NCBI RefSeq assembly: GCF_026151205.1
Contig: NC_087079.1
Span: 13,952,445-14,012,444, forward strand
DNA: 60,000 nucleotides
Reading direction: 5' to 3'
Source: Bolinopsis microptera
Taxonomy: Eukaryota; Ctenophora; Tentaculata; Lobata; Bolinopsidae
Shown: one piece after another, positions 1-10,624 of the stretch
How the letters are laid out: every line of letters starts with the position of its first letter
How positions within the stretch are numbered: position 1 is the first letter of the stretch
The notes under the pieces: model-generated
Told to the model about the DNA's origin: nothing
Database searches by the model: none
The model's input: the letters and a program-made list of their open reading frames with translations, nothing else
Position numbers and translations under genes: made by a program

Positions 1-253
1 TTGGATGATTTACTGGGTAAGGTGTTGATGATACTTGGGAGAGTACAGATCTGAGGTGAATAAGTGCAGCGGCTTCAACAACAGTAAATAGATTACCTGA
101 TAGTGCATCTCCTTGAAATGCTCCAGTTGTGCTTTGGAACTCAATTGATACAGTATTAAATACACTAATAAATGCCCTAAAATACTACGCTAAAATACTG
201 TTTAATGTATAGTACTAAAACTGCTAAAACGAGTATATAACACACTGGCAAAG

Positions 254-1039
254 TTGATGTTCCAACTAGCTGCTGAGAAAGGGGCAAGTGCTTGGTTAAC
301 AGCACTACCGTTAAAAGAGTATGGATATCTGATGAACAAACAACAGTTCTCAGACGCAATAGCGCTCAGATATAACCTGAACCTAAAGGATTGCCCTAAA
401 ACATGTACGTGTGGCCAGAAATATTCAGCAAACCATGCGCTCATCTGCAAACTTGGTGGATATGTGTCACTGCGGCACAACTCGTTGAGAGACACCTTTG
501 CAGAACTAATGAGAACTGTGAAATGCAAGGATGTGCAGACTGAACCAGTTCTTCTTCCAGTTGATGGTCTAGAGCTGCCAAAGGGAACAGTCCTAGGAGA
601 CCAAGCTAGGCTGGACATTTCTGCAAGATCGATTTGGAATGCTTCAGAGAGGGCATTTTTTGATGTAAGGGTATTCCATGCCCCAGCCCCCTCCAATGCA
701 AGCAAATCGATCCCAGCAATGTACCAGTCCCATGAAAATGAGAAAAAACGGTGTTACAATGCAAGGGTCCTGGAAGTAGAGAAAGGAAGCTTCACGCCGT
801 TAGTTTTCTCAACGTCTGGTGGAATGGGTGGTGAAGCTGAAAGACTAGTAAAGAAGCTGGCTAGTAAGATGGAATACCACACAGGGCAGAGGTACTCAGA
901 TGCTGTGGGATACATTAGGAAGCGCCTTCGTTTCGAAATCTTAAGAACGACGGTAATTTCTCTCCGGGGAGACAGAGGGGCGAGAAAGAACTTTGTCAAT
1001 ATAGACAGTTTAGATTTGAACTCGGAGCCGCAAGGCTAA
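254..1039 (+). CDS. Retroelement-derived zinc-knuckle plus PD-(D/E)XK-like nuclease fragment
   Basis: A 261-residue open frame without introns. Near residues 50-65 is a Cys/His cluster (CTCG, then HALIC and GG, then RHNSLRD). Around residues 120-142 comes ARLDIS and then AFFDVRVF, an Asp-rich pattern compatible with a restriction-like endonuclease core, followed by HENEKKRCYNARV and GSFTPLVFS. From memory this domain string recurs as uncharacterised proteins in many invertebrate genomes, as the C-terminal part of reverse-transcriptase-bearing mobile elements; I infer the same here. No reverse transcriptase lies upstream in the window, so the copy is truncated or cut by the window edge. The conserved start SAWLTALPL suggests the real frame began further 5' and the ATG may not be a true start. 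It sits in the intron upstream of the first visible FBXL13 exon. The nuclease assignment is inference. Confidence 0.55.
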   Translation: MMFQLAAEKGASAWLTALPLKEYGYLMNKQQFSDAIALRYNLNLKDCPKTCTCGQKYSANHALICKLGGYVSLRHNSLRDTFAELMRTVKCKDVQTEPVLLPVDGLELPKGTVLGDQARLDISARSIWNASERAFFDVRVFHAPAPSNASKSIPAMYQSHENEKKRCYNARVLEVEKGSFTPLVFSTSGGMGGEAERLVKKLASKMEYHTGQRYSDAVGYIRKRLRFEILRTTVISLRGDRGARKNFVNIDSLDLNSEPQG

Positions 1040-1247
1040 GGGTGATTTTCAAAATATTGAGTTTTTGAAGGTTTTTTAAAAATATAGTATATAGGCCATA
1101 GGGTCATGATTGTGACATTATTTGTATACTGTTTGAAACATTTTATATTAAAAAATAAAATAAAAATACAGATATAGCTACACCCATTGGCGAAGATAAA
1201 TGGGCAACTAATAGTTTTAAGTACTAATACACATTGTTCTCTCACAG

Positions 1248-1377
1248 ACACTACGTGAATATCCAGTATCTCTCCTTAGCCGGCTGCACCGGCTTCTCGA
1301 CAGCCGGTGTTTATTACTTCATGGTCGGACAGGGCCTCCACAAACTCTCCCATCTTGATATTTCTGGATGCTCACAG
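1248..1377 (+). CDS. FBXL13: FBXL13/DRC6-like gene, LRR exon a (first visible)
   Basis: First of the visible exons of an F-box/leucine-rich-repeat gene. FBXL13 is dynein regulatory complex subunit 6, an axonemal nexin-link component of motile cilia. The acceptor is CTCACAG at 1241-1247 and the donor CAG|GTACCT. The exon starts with one base completing a split codon and ends in phase 0. It encodes NIQYLSLAGCTGFST and then HKLSHLDISGCSQ, which matches the cysteine-containing LRRs of vertebrate FBXL13 (LSLAYC..FTDKGL, YLDLSGCTQ). The F-box and earlier repeats must lie 5' of the window. Exons b-i follow below and read through in the same protein order as vertebrate FBXL13. Confidence 0.85.
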
Positions 1378-1591
1378 GTACCTCTCCTAGTTTATATTCG
1401 TGAATTTCTTCAATTGATTTCCAACATGCTGGTGGATTTTCCGACAAGGTTCTCATAGTCATGTACTTGGGCTTCACATTTTCTTTATAAAGAATCTAAA
1501 CTTTTCCCAAAAATGAGTATACATTTTCTGTTATATCCCTTGGCGGAGTCTTCAAAATCAGATCTTTTATGATTATAGTGAGTAATTTCAG

Positions 1592-1701
1592 ATAACCCAC
1601 GAAGGAATGCGATACATAGCCAGAGGATGTCCTCTTCTTCATAGCTTAGTTCTTAACAAATTAGCGCGGATGAAAGACGAGAGCCTCTACTTCTTTACCA
1701 A
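1592..1701 (+). CDS. FBXL13: FBXL13-like gene, LRR exon b
   Basis: Acceptor TTTCAG just before 1592, donor AA|GTAATA. Enters in phase 0 and leaves in phase 2. Encodes ITHEGMRYIARGCPLLHSLV and onwards, equivalent to vertebrate ISVQGFRYIANSC. The 214-bp intron before it has no other feature. Confidence 0.85.
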
Positions 1702-1825
1702 GTAATAAGTTCGCTGTTTCTCTCTCAAACAATTTTGATATTGTGTTTTACATTTTCTAGGGTACAGTAATTTAATCAAGACAGTTCAATTTTTTCCTAA
1801 TATTTAACCAGATTCTTCCCATCAG

Positions 1826-1938
1826 ATATTGCCCTAATCTCAGAGCCTTACATTTAAGGCACGCTTCTTCTCTAACCGATACAGCGTTTATGCATATCGC
1901 CGAAAATCTTCCCCGCTTAAAAACTCTCTGCGTTGAAG
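1826..1938 (+). CDS. FBXL13: FBXL13-like gene, LRR exon c
   Basis: Acceptor CATCAG, donor GAAG|GTATTA. One base completes the Lys codon split from exon b, and the exon leaves in phase 1. Encodes YCPNLRALHLRHASSLTDTA followed by a second LRR half ending TLCVEG. The frame is continuous with exons b and d. Confidence 0.85.
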
Positions 1939-2113
1939 GTATTAATTTAAATTTAAAGCACCCTGTTATTTGACTTTAATTCACTAGCTCGGCTAGGTTT
2001 TAAATTAAATCAGTCGATCTCAGTGAATAATTAAAGAGTTAGCGAGCTCTAAAATACATACTCTATAACATTTAATACCTTGTTCTCAGGAACATTTAAT
2101 ACATTGTTCTCAG

Positions 2114-2223
2114 GAAATCACAACATCACTGGAGCCAGTATAAAAATGGTCGGTAGAGGGTGCCCTGATTTGGTCCACCTCTTTATCATTGATTGTATAC
2201 AGATGTGTGATACTGGTCTAAAG
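2114..2223 (+). CDS. FBXL13: FBXL13-like gene, LRR exon d (two possible acceptors)
   Basis: Encodes GNHNITGASIKMVGRGCPDL and onwards, equivalent to vertebrate GNKRVTDASFKFID. The donor is AAG|GTAAAT, phase 0. A short tandem duplication has copied the acceptor: TTGTTCTCAG ends at both 2089 and 2113, 24 bp apart. Use of the upstream site would add eight residues (TFNTLFSG) in frame. The downstream site gives the length expected from the family, so it is chosen here. Confidence 0.85.
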
Positions 2224-2431
2224 GTAAATATTGATATTTATATATTTCTGTCTGACAACGAAAATTAACCCAATTACAGATACCAGATTAAAACTTGTTG
2301 TCGTATGCATGTATTCGCCATTTTTGAACAGTTATAGCTTACTGGAATCATGCACACCATTACCCCTGGGTAATGGGTATGCAACCGTCGTGTGAACCAT
2401 GATTCGTGATCACGTGATGTAATTTTATCAG

Positions 2432-2604
2432 GGATTCTCTGGAACACGTGGATTACGGGTAGTCAACCTGGGAGACTGTATCCGGATTAGTGATCACGGT
2501 GTCCGGAACATAGTAGACGGACCATCTGGACCACATATCCGGGAACTGAACCTCACAAACTGCCTGCGAGTTGGGGATACCACCCTGTTCCGGATAGCAC
2601 AGAG
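2432..2604 (+). CDS. FBXL13: FBXL13-like gene, LRR exon e
   Basis: Acceptor TTATCAG, donor AGAG|GTTAGT. Enters in phase 0 and leaves in phase 2. Encodes LRVVNLGDCIRISDHGVRNI and then IRELNLTNCLRVGDTTL, closely matching vertebrate LTVLNLANCVRIGDMGL and IRELNLSNCVRLSD. The next exon is 22.3 kb away; the split Arg codon (AG|G) joins correctly to exon f. Confidence 0.88.
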
Positions 2605-2639
2605 GTTAGTTACATCAGTTGGTGTGTCACTGTGTTTTT

Positions 2640-2683
2640 ACCATGGTTACCATGGTTACTATGGTAACCATGGTAACCATGGT
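2640..2683. repeat. 44-bp near-perfect short palindrome built from ACCATGGTT units
   Basis: ACCATGGTT-type units on the left are mirrored by their complements on the right with a single mismatch near the centre. It lies 35 bp after the exon e donor. It could form a small hairpin or cruciform; no function is evident. Confidence 0.8.
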
Positions 2684-3558
2684 ACCCGCTAGCTTAGAGA
2701 ATAGAGTGGTTAAAACTGTAACAATTTCCACCAAACGTTCTCACAGTCAGAAAACGAATGAGTGATCAACAATTCCGATTAAATCTTCATAAAATTGCAT
2801 TGTAGGGTAGATAAGAATATTTTCTGTCATAATAAGTAGTGGATGACCTTGCTGTACGGCAAGTTAAACAAGGATCTGAAACTACTAGGTTCCGTACAGA
2901 CTCAACTCTGCACCCGTGTCAATATGTTCATTATATGCAAGCCTCTTGATTTATAATCTTAAGAATAAAGATAAGATTAGTATTCCAATATAATAAAGTA
3001 AGCTAGGAATAAATTTCCATCGTAACTTAATTTGAACAGCTGTTTTGTAAATATAATTATTGTAATGACTTCAAATTTATACAGCCATGTCCAACTCATT
3101 CATTAAAGAATATTATAATTATCACAATACGGTTGTTGATAATTCTATATTGAAATTGGATAAAAGGTAACAAATTTCAACCCTGTACATTACAATGGCA
3201 CAGCAGACCTTATTACGGCTTACACCTCGTTTTGATACATAATTAAACATCTATTAATAAAATAATTGAATACATATTTGCAAATAATCATTTATCAATC
3301 GAAAACATAATTATTAGTTAAACGAATATACGTAATTGATCAATTGGTTCAAGTTGTCATCTCATTTTATATAAATGGTTGCCTTTGTATTAACACATCA
3401 TGGTTCTTGAAGAAACCATTAAAAACTGACCGTTTTTGCTTCAAAGAATGTGAACGGCTCAATCATAGATTACCCTTTCGTCAAATCGTAATAAATGATT
3501 GGTCTCATCCAATTCGCTTTTCTCTCCATAAATGAATTTTTACAAAAATCCCAAAATA

Positions 3559-4701
3559 TCATATCATCTTCCCAGGCAGGTTTACCAAAATAGAAGGACT
3601 TAGTAATTGAGTCTCCGTATCACCACACCCCTGATATTTGATTGCAAAATGCATTTTATCAGCCGAGACTACGTCATGAAAATGTATGTCCATAGCATAT
3701 TCCTGAGTTTCAGTGCACAACTCAATGTTAAAGTTGTTGGGTTGACCTGGCAAGGCTGGAGTAACTTCCAGCAGGAACCCACAATTACCTGGCTCACCAC
3801 ACGTTTCAATATCAGGATGTTTGAAGTAAAACTTGTACTTCCGACCCACTGTCAGGAACTCTTCAAAAACAAGGGTTTTTGTCACGCGTCCACAGATTTC
3901 AGCACTGTCCATCCCCGATGTTATTTCGCTCTCTTTCATCTTGTCAATGAACTTGTTGACAATATTTCCCACACTTGTTTCGTAAGAATTATTCCCCAAG
4001 CAATAATTTACGCTCTCGTTTTTCTTGTATAAGTAATCCTGACAAATCTTGCTCCAGCCCCTCACTAAACGTATTCGATTCAACTCCTTGACAGTCTGCT
4101 GAATAACCTTATCCACGAGTCCATTATTTTGCTTTTTGGACAAGTCCTGACAGGAAACCTTGTACAGCTTGAAAAAGGAACTGAAGATATAGCAGCTTAC
4201 TGAAACCAACATATACATGTCATCAGCGTATTGCTCTACTTTATACAGCAGTTCTGGAATACTAACGAAATCCTGACAGGCAAGCGAGATGGGGTTCATC
4301 ACTGATTCAATGTCTTGAAATGATCTCCGAAATAGGTTGGGAATCATTCTAGAAGACGAAACAGCTGTCATTTGCTTTCTTTTACAGAAATCGTCCATAG
4401 ATTTCGAGTATAAGTTCATTACCATTCTCAAATCCTGTGTTGTCAAATTTTCCATGTTCCTTAACGTTTCAAACAGCTCATCAAAAGTGTCTGCATCTTG
4501 CTCTTTACCAATGCATAGTTTAATGCTATTGAGGAGATAGCTAATATTTCCATGCATTGCCTTGCTCTTCTTTATTTCTAATAGCATGTGCTTCTGAAGG
4601 CATGAAATGTGGTTCCCAGCTAAGAGAATCATCAAATCGAGCCCCTTTTCAGACAATTCGGCCAACTTCCCCGCGTAATTCCTTAACACCACGCATCCCC
4701 C
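3559..4701 (-). pseudogene. BTB gene, C-terminal part (separated by LINE insertion)
   Basis: An open frame of 380 codons continuing the BTB protein that begins at 9626. If the LINE is removed, the codons ATA CAA on the upstream side run directly into GGG GGA TGC GTG on this side without a frame change. The first half is helical with several Cys (CLQKHMLLEIKK, QDFVSIPELL). The C-terminal ~110 residues are rich in beta-type segments (VTKTLVFEEFLTVGRKYKFY, then GFLLEVTPALPGQ). I do not recognise a named domain here. No stop codon or frameshift has accumulated, so the interruption looks recent. With this part cut off from its start, it is labelled broken, but an uninterrupted allele may exist. 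Confidence 0.65.
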
Positions 4702-4702
4702 T

Positions 4703-7059
4703 TTGTCAAGATGCTGTATGTGCCTCCTGATCCACGATGAGAACTTTGATGAGTTCGATCCAAGACGCTTTAACAGTCAGTTCAATGTTCACTGCTTTAA
4801 AGCAACTAGCTACTCTGACTTGGGAAAGAACTCAAAACAACTTAACAAAACCTTAAAGCGACTCAAACCAGAGTGCATATATATCCACACGGGGATTAAT
4901 GACTTTCTCTACAAGAAAACGGGTCTTGTAGGCCACGTGAAGGAACTTTACTTACATCTGCTTAACACCACAGCAGCACAGATATGCTTCTCAGCGCTGA
5001 TACCCTCCTCTAATGACTCTTATATCAATGCTAGAACTGGCACAATGGATGACATGATGTCTAACAATAGACACCTGAAAGACTACGAACTTAACGCCCA
5101 TTACTGCAAACAGCTGACGAAACGCAACAACTCGGACCTTAAGCTGAACACAAACGGGCGACCCTTCATCGAACTCCTGCAAACAACTGGTCTAGTCATT
5201 CTCAATGGTAGGACCCTGGGTGACATTTTTGGTGCACCCACTTGTATTCAACGCCACGGTGTTAGCACTGTTGACTATATCTGCGTATCCACGAGTCTCC
5301 ACGATAAAATTCGCCAACTCAAAATCGAGAGCATATCCCAGTACTCCGATCACAGGCCACTCTCTATGACTATCTCTACCAATCATCTAAAGAGGATCTC
5401 TACCAGTAATGACACTAAAGACATCCAGGATGCACCCAAATCCTTCAAATGGAACAGATCAGAGAATCTCTCTGCCGACTCAGCAACCCAGTTTCGCTCG
5501 GCACAGAATGATCAGACATTTAAGGACAAAATAGAACACCTCCTTAACCAACCAGCGAACACAGCAGACGAAGCAACACGGCTCAATAGAGATTTGGTCG
5601 CAACATACCACAACCTTGCGAATTCGGTTACTACAACCAAACGTGGAACACGTACTAACAAGAAAAAATGGTTTGATCTTAACTGCAGGCGTGCGAAAAG
5701 TGCGGCTAGTAGAGCTGACAGGAATGCAAATCGCAACCCACACAGCAATTTTCTTCGCAATCAGCACTTTCTCAAAAAAAAGGAGTACCGGGCTATTAAG
5801 AGCACGAAAAAGGGGAAATATCTGTTCGAGATGAATCAAAAGATAAACGAAAGTGGTAATGTTAACTGGGCGGCGCTCAAGCAACTGTCCGAACAACACA
5901 AAGATGAAGAGCCATTTGACATTTATGATCTTCTCCTCTTTCATAAATTTTTTAACGACCTCTACAACCGTAAGTGTAGTAAGAATCACCACGCAGATGA
6001 TGACGTCGTCTCTACTCCCACAAACGATGAGCTGCAGAACACTAAAAACCTAGTCGACAGTTTGAATCGAGACTTCACCTTACAGGAGACAAAAGATGCG
6101 ATCAAGAAACTGAAGAACAACAAGAGTGTGTCCGATGACCTGATATCAAACGAGATGCTGAAAAACTCCAACGAGCAACTCCAACTTGTTCTAGTTAAGC
6201 TTTTTAATGCCTGTCTTCAGTGCGGAACATACCCTTGGAACAACTCTATCACCACTCCACTCCATAAAAAGGGTGACCGTCAGAACCCCGATAACTATCG
6301 GGCCATTACCATTGGCAGCTGTCTTGGCAAGCTATTTTCGAACTTGCTCCTTAAACGGCTGATAGAATTTAGGGAAATAGCTTGTCCCGACCGACCGTAT
6401 CAACTGGGATTCAGGAGTGGAGCACAATGTAATGACCACTTGCTCACCCTGAACACTATCATAGAGAAATATGTCAAAAAAGAGAAGAAGCGACTATTTG
6501 CCTGCTTCGTCGATTATCGGAAGGCGTTTGACAGTGTATGCAGGGATGCACTTCTGTACAAACTGGGCAACATGGGTCTCTCAGGCAATTTCTTTACTTG
6601 CATCAGCCACATGTATAACAACTCGTCAACCCGAGTTAAGCTGATCCAAAAGCTCTCCGCTGCTATCGACGTTACCATCGGCACAGAACAAGGGCACCCG
6701 ATGTCCCCTGAGCTCTTCAAAGTTTATATCCACGAGCTTTCCATCAGACTGGAACAAATCGAAGAGTTGAATGTCCCAATTTTAAACGGCATCAAAGTAA
6801 GCCACCTCCTATGGGCTGACGACTTAGTCCTCCTAGCACTTGACGCGTTCAGCCTACAATCGTTGCTGAATTGCTTGCACGAATATGCAGAAAAATGGGA
6901 GTTATCAGTGAACATCGACAAAACCAGTGTGATGGTCTTCAATACAAGCTCACGAACACTTAAATGTTCTTATGGCTTTAAACTAGGAAGCCTGGACATT
7001 ATACCAGTAAAAAGATACTGCTATCTCGGAATCCAATTCTCTCTGAATGGATCGTTTAA
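4703..7059 (+). CDS. LINE polyprotein, part 1: SGNH-like piece, endonuclease C-terminus, reverse transcriptase
   Basis: Residues ~1-105 resemble the SGNH-hydrolase-like domain of CR1 ORF1 (YIHTGINDF as the GTND-like block). They run directly into the C-terminal half of an APE-type endonuclease (FIELLQTTGLVILNGR, STVDYICVS, SDHRPLSM). The endonuclease N-terminus is missing, so an internal deletion has fused ORF1 to ORF2. Reverse transcriptase follows: NYRAITIGSCLGKLFSNLLL, FVDYRKAFDSV, GTEQGHPMSPELF, and the catalytic LWADDLVLLA with its two Asp. The frame is interrupted at TTTAAG (7056) by the TTAA element and resumes at 7902. As written, translation would end inside the inserted element at 7099. 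The 5' end is truncated, so the TTG at 4703 is only the limit of the open frame. Confidence 0.85.
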
Positions 7060-7897
7060 GGCCACAGGGGGGGGTCCGAGGTCGATTTTGAGATTTTGAG
7101 ATATGTTGTAGAGCTCGATCTAAATTTTCAAATGCTTTTGTCCTTACCGAAAACAAAGTTTCCTATTTGAAGATATCGCGCGTTGAATTTTGAGGTTTAC
7201 CTGTAATTCTATTGTAAATGAAAACTTTAAATGAAATCGTGTTCAAAATCTATCTTCTTTTTCAGTTTATGACTTAGAACCTTGTAACTTGGCAACAATG
7301 TTCTTCAAGGTATTTTAAGTTTTTGTTATGTAAAGATTTATGATATCTTGCTCCAAAGCTGAGATATGAGGTTAACCATGAGTGCGGGTTACAAAATTTA
7401 AAATGGTTAACCTCATAAAAAGAGTTAGGAGCAAAATTACAACAATCGTTACATAACAAACTTTTAAATTTATGTCAGGAACATAAGTTCCAAATTTGAG
7501 GTGAAATGGATAAAAACTCTAGGAGAAGATAGATTTTGAAGTCAAAAATTCGAGGTTTTCAGGAGAGGCAAAAAACTGTTTTTTATGTTATGTGATTTTT
7601 GAGAATTTTGCCTTTATTTGTATATTTTTCAAAGTTTAACTGCTGAAATAACACAAAAACAATAAAAACAAAGCTTATCGTAGTTTTCAGTTGTAATGGC
7701 ATCAATATTTCTGCCCTCCATTATCGATTTATCAAAAAAATGAGGTTAAATGAGAATTGGTTAACCTCATTTATAAAAAAAAGTAAAATAGCTACAGACA
7801 AATGAGTGGTGACAAAGTATCCACCACAAAAATATATATCGATTCAAAGCATAATGTTTTTTTGCATTTTTTGAGGCCTCGACCCCCCCCTGTGGCC
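7060..7897. mobile_element. TTAA-flanked non-autonomous element inside the LINE
   Basis: Bounded by TTAA at 7056-7059 and 7898-7901. The ends are inverted: GGCCACAGGGGGGGGTC at the left and its complement GACCCCCCCCTGTGGCC at the right. Taking out the element plus one TTAA restores the LINE frame exactly (...NGSFK|QAIDELRKK...), which proves the boundaries. There is no coding potential. The middle carries a further inverted pair around GGTTAACCTCAT. TTAA duplications are typical of piggyBac- and Kolobok-type transposases; the superfamily cannot be assigned without an autonomous partner. Confidence 0.9.
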
Positions 7898-7901
7898 TTA
7901 A

Positions 7902-8946
7902 GCAAGCTATCGACGAACTTAGGAAGAAAGCTCTACGCTCATTCTTCTCAATGAGGCGAATTATCAACACGAAAGCGCTCACTACCAGCACGATGCTTAA
8001 ACTCATCGATAGTCTAGTAAAGCCTGTAGCGACCTATGCATGTCCCGTCTGGCTCTCATCAACAAACATCGTAAAGGCTATCCTGTCGAAAAAAGAAGAA
8101 GTGAGCCTGCCTAAATCTGCAGCTAAAGATCCGCTCGAAACAACTCATCTGAAGATTCTCAAATGGATACTAGGCGTTCACAAGAAAGCTAATAACAACT
8201 TCTGCTATGGTGACACTGGTAGAACCCCCTGGACAGTTACCGTCATTCCCCAATGTTTAGCTTACTTCCATCGGGCATCCCTGGCGGTAGAAGGTAACGT
8301 GAACACTCTTTTGCACCACACCTTTCAAGAGCAAAAGGTACTGAATCTAACCTGGTATGATGCGTGGTCAACTATTGCCAAAATGAGTTCAGTCTCCAAG
8401 CCGCAGTTATCACCCACCCTAGACGCTTGTGAGTACATACATGAGACATTTGTTGACCATTGGAAGAGAGATCTCCTCAACCAGCCCAAAATGTCTTTCT
8501 ACACAGCGGTTAAATTCGAGTTTGGCGAAGAACCCTACTTACAGCTCCCCTGCCGGCTTAAAAGGGTCAATATTGCAAAACTCCGATCTAGCAGTCACGA
8601 TCTTAGGATAGAAAAAGGTCGCTACACCAAAGATCAACTCAACACAGCTCTTAAAACGTGTCGCTTCTGCTGCTCCTCAGAAACGGATGTCATACGTTTT
8701 TTAGAGGAGCTCCCCTTCTTTGAAACTCCTATTCTAGAAACCGAAGACCACGTCCTAACTGAGTGCCCCTACTACCATCAACTCAGGTCCAACCTCTCTG
8801 ACAACCTCAAAAGCCTGTTGATGCTAAAAGAATATGGAGCAATAATGAACTCACCCCATATAAAAGAGTTCGGGAAGTACCTTACAGACTCCTCAAATCT
8901 ACGTAATCCTCCTAAAACGTCCCTTAACCCTCGCAAACGGATGTAG
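7902..8946 (+). CDS. LINE polyprotein, part 2: RT thumb/C-terminal region
   Basis: Continues the reverse transcriptase after the TTAA insertion: QAIDELRKKALRSFFSMRR, then LKLIDSLVKPVATYACPVW, the usual post-RT segment of CR1/L2-type elements. A C-terminal Cys/His cluster (CRFCCSSETD ... TEDHVLTECPYYHQ) follows. It ends NPRKRM at a TAG stop. Together with part 1 the frame is 1134 codons including the stop, with no other damage. Confidence 0.85.
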
Positions 8947-9092
8947 TACTCGAACTTTATTTACTGTATTACCTTAAATTATTATAGACGATCTTCTTTT
9001 ATTTTCGTGAAATTGTAAACGGTTAAATTTTACTATTTTTAAATGATTCAGTTTTGTTAATTTTATTTATTCATTTGTTCATTTATTCATTC

Positions 9093-9626
9093 TTGTATAG
9101 CCAAGACGAGTCCGTTAGTGTTCTCTCTGGTAATTTCATGTTTAATCCTGTTTAATATGTGCCTGATAGCAAGATGAGAGAGTGAGCTGTCTTTTAGAAC
9201 ACCCTCCATGAAGCAAACCTCCTCAAACAAGAAGATCATGCTAACAAAATCCTCCTCATTTAGCGATCTTAACCTGTCCTCGAAATAATTCCGGCATTTT
9301 GCACCAATCCACACCACATTAAAAACGTGACTCAACTTGTTCATATCTCGAAAATCCTTCTCCTCAATTTCCTCCACCTTTCCGGTATAGAAACTCGCTA
9401 TGAAGCGTTGAACTATCGTCTCATCAAAATCTTTCATCTCTATAGTTTTTAGTCCCAACTCAGTGGTGAGCCTCTCAAAAACTGGGCTGTTCAGGGATAG
9501 AATGACCGAGTTAGCCGAGAGTTTCTGTTCATTTTTCAATATCAAAGTCACGTTACCATGTTCTGTGTTCTGAAGAAACTTGATCCCAAAGTTGCATGGT
9601 ACAATACTCTGCGGGAGTTGTGTCAT
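9093..9626 (-). pseudogene. BTB/POZ gene, N-terminal part
   Basis: The protein starts MTQLPQSIV at 9626 and runs through a BTB/POZ fold: GNVTLILKNEQKLSANSVIL, SLNSPVFERL, IEMKDFDETIVQRFIASFYTGKV, then FRDMNKLSHVF and CRNYFEDRL. BTB domains form dimers and often recruit Cullin-3, but no Kelch or BACK signature is evident afterwards. The frame ends prematurely two residues into the LINE tail. The reconstructed host protein is about 558 residues, encoded without introns. A possible acceptor (GCTGTAG) lies 6 bp before the ATG. The gene lies antisense within the FBXL13 intron. Confidence 0.75.
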
Positions 9627-10600
9627 CTTCTCCTACAGCTTTAAGAAATAACCACATTAATACAATTCTTTGGCCAAGTAAAAAGCAAAGCAGAAATTGT
9701 AGTTATCACAACGCAACTGTGACAAAGGTTTCGAGGTGAGAGAATTTTTGAAGTATAATACTCCGCTCATTTTCAAGCAAAGCAAAAATAAATGTTACCG
9801 AAAGCAAGGATGTTTTTATCAGCAACATTGCAATTGATGTGACGCATTTGACATGAGATATCCTGTTATGTGACCCTGGACCCACGAATGAGCACTGAGC
9901 AGGAATGCGGGGTTATATGTAGGTCCTATAGTGTAAACTGATACATCCAGAATTCGTCAGAATGTTCCGTATTTTTAACCATTTTTGATCAAATAATATA
10001 TATCAGAAGAGTAATCGAAGAGATATTTCTTTTATCATAGTGCTAAGTAATCATAATATAGAGGTAAGTGATCATAATTCATAACACTTACTTTGCAACC
10101 ACGTCGTAACATGAGCACCAATAATTTATATAAGGTGCAGTTTATATCTCCGCCAAAAGAACACTCCCCAAATTGCGCGCATTGCTGTAACTTCTCTCAA
10201 ACTTCATTAATCGAGATAAATTATTTTGCAATGTTTTCAGAGTATATAATATATGCATTTATACAAATCACTTAGAATACTTTTGAAAGATAATAACAAG
10301 CTTAAAAACACTACTGACGTATTTCTCCATGAAAAGCACAATATCGCGAAAAGTGATTTTAAACAATTCCCCGTTCAATTTTGGTCGAGGGACGCCAACT
10401 TAGTGCACAATCAAGGACGTTATAGACATATTTCATACGTATAAAATTGAATGTGCTTTTGGCGTAGATATAACTGTAAGCAGTGATTAATTGAGATGAA
10501 TGTAGGGTAATATTGTGTAATATGTAGATAGTGTAATGATTATAATAAGGCGGTCGTGGGGTCCAGTATGTGACGGTAGTATTTTTGGCATATATTAGTA
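9627..10600. other. AT-rich sequence, no feature seen
   Basis: Only short open frames without recognisable motifs; no repeat structure was noticed. It is the upstream region of the BTB gene on the minus strand. Confidence 0.5.
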
Positions 10601-10624
10601 GACGACAGTTATTGCAGTTTAAGT

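Larger units (their letters stand above)
4702..9091 (+). mobile_element. CR1/L2-like LINE, 5'-truncated, inserted in the BTB gene
   Basis: A non-LTR retrotransposon carrying a partial ORF1-like SGNH/esterase segment, endonuclease C-terminus and reverse transcriptase. It ends in a short repetitive tail of ATTTATTC-type units (9060-9090), as CR1/L2-type elements do, rather than in poly(A). Host sequence resumes at about 9092 (CTTGTATAG). The 5' junction reads CCCCCTTTGTC; at most a very short target duplication (TT, or CTTTGT versus CTTGT) can be seen. Removing it restores the BTB reading frame. It carries an internal TTAA-flanked insertion at 7060-7897. Confidence 0.8.
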
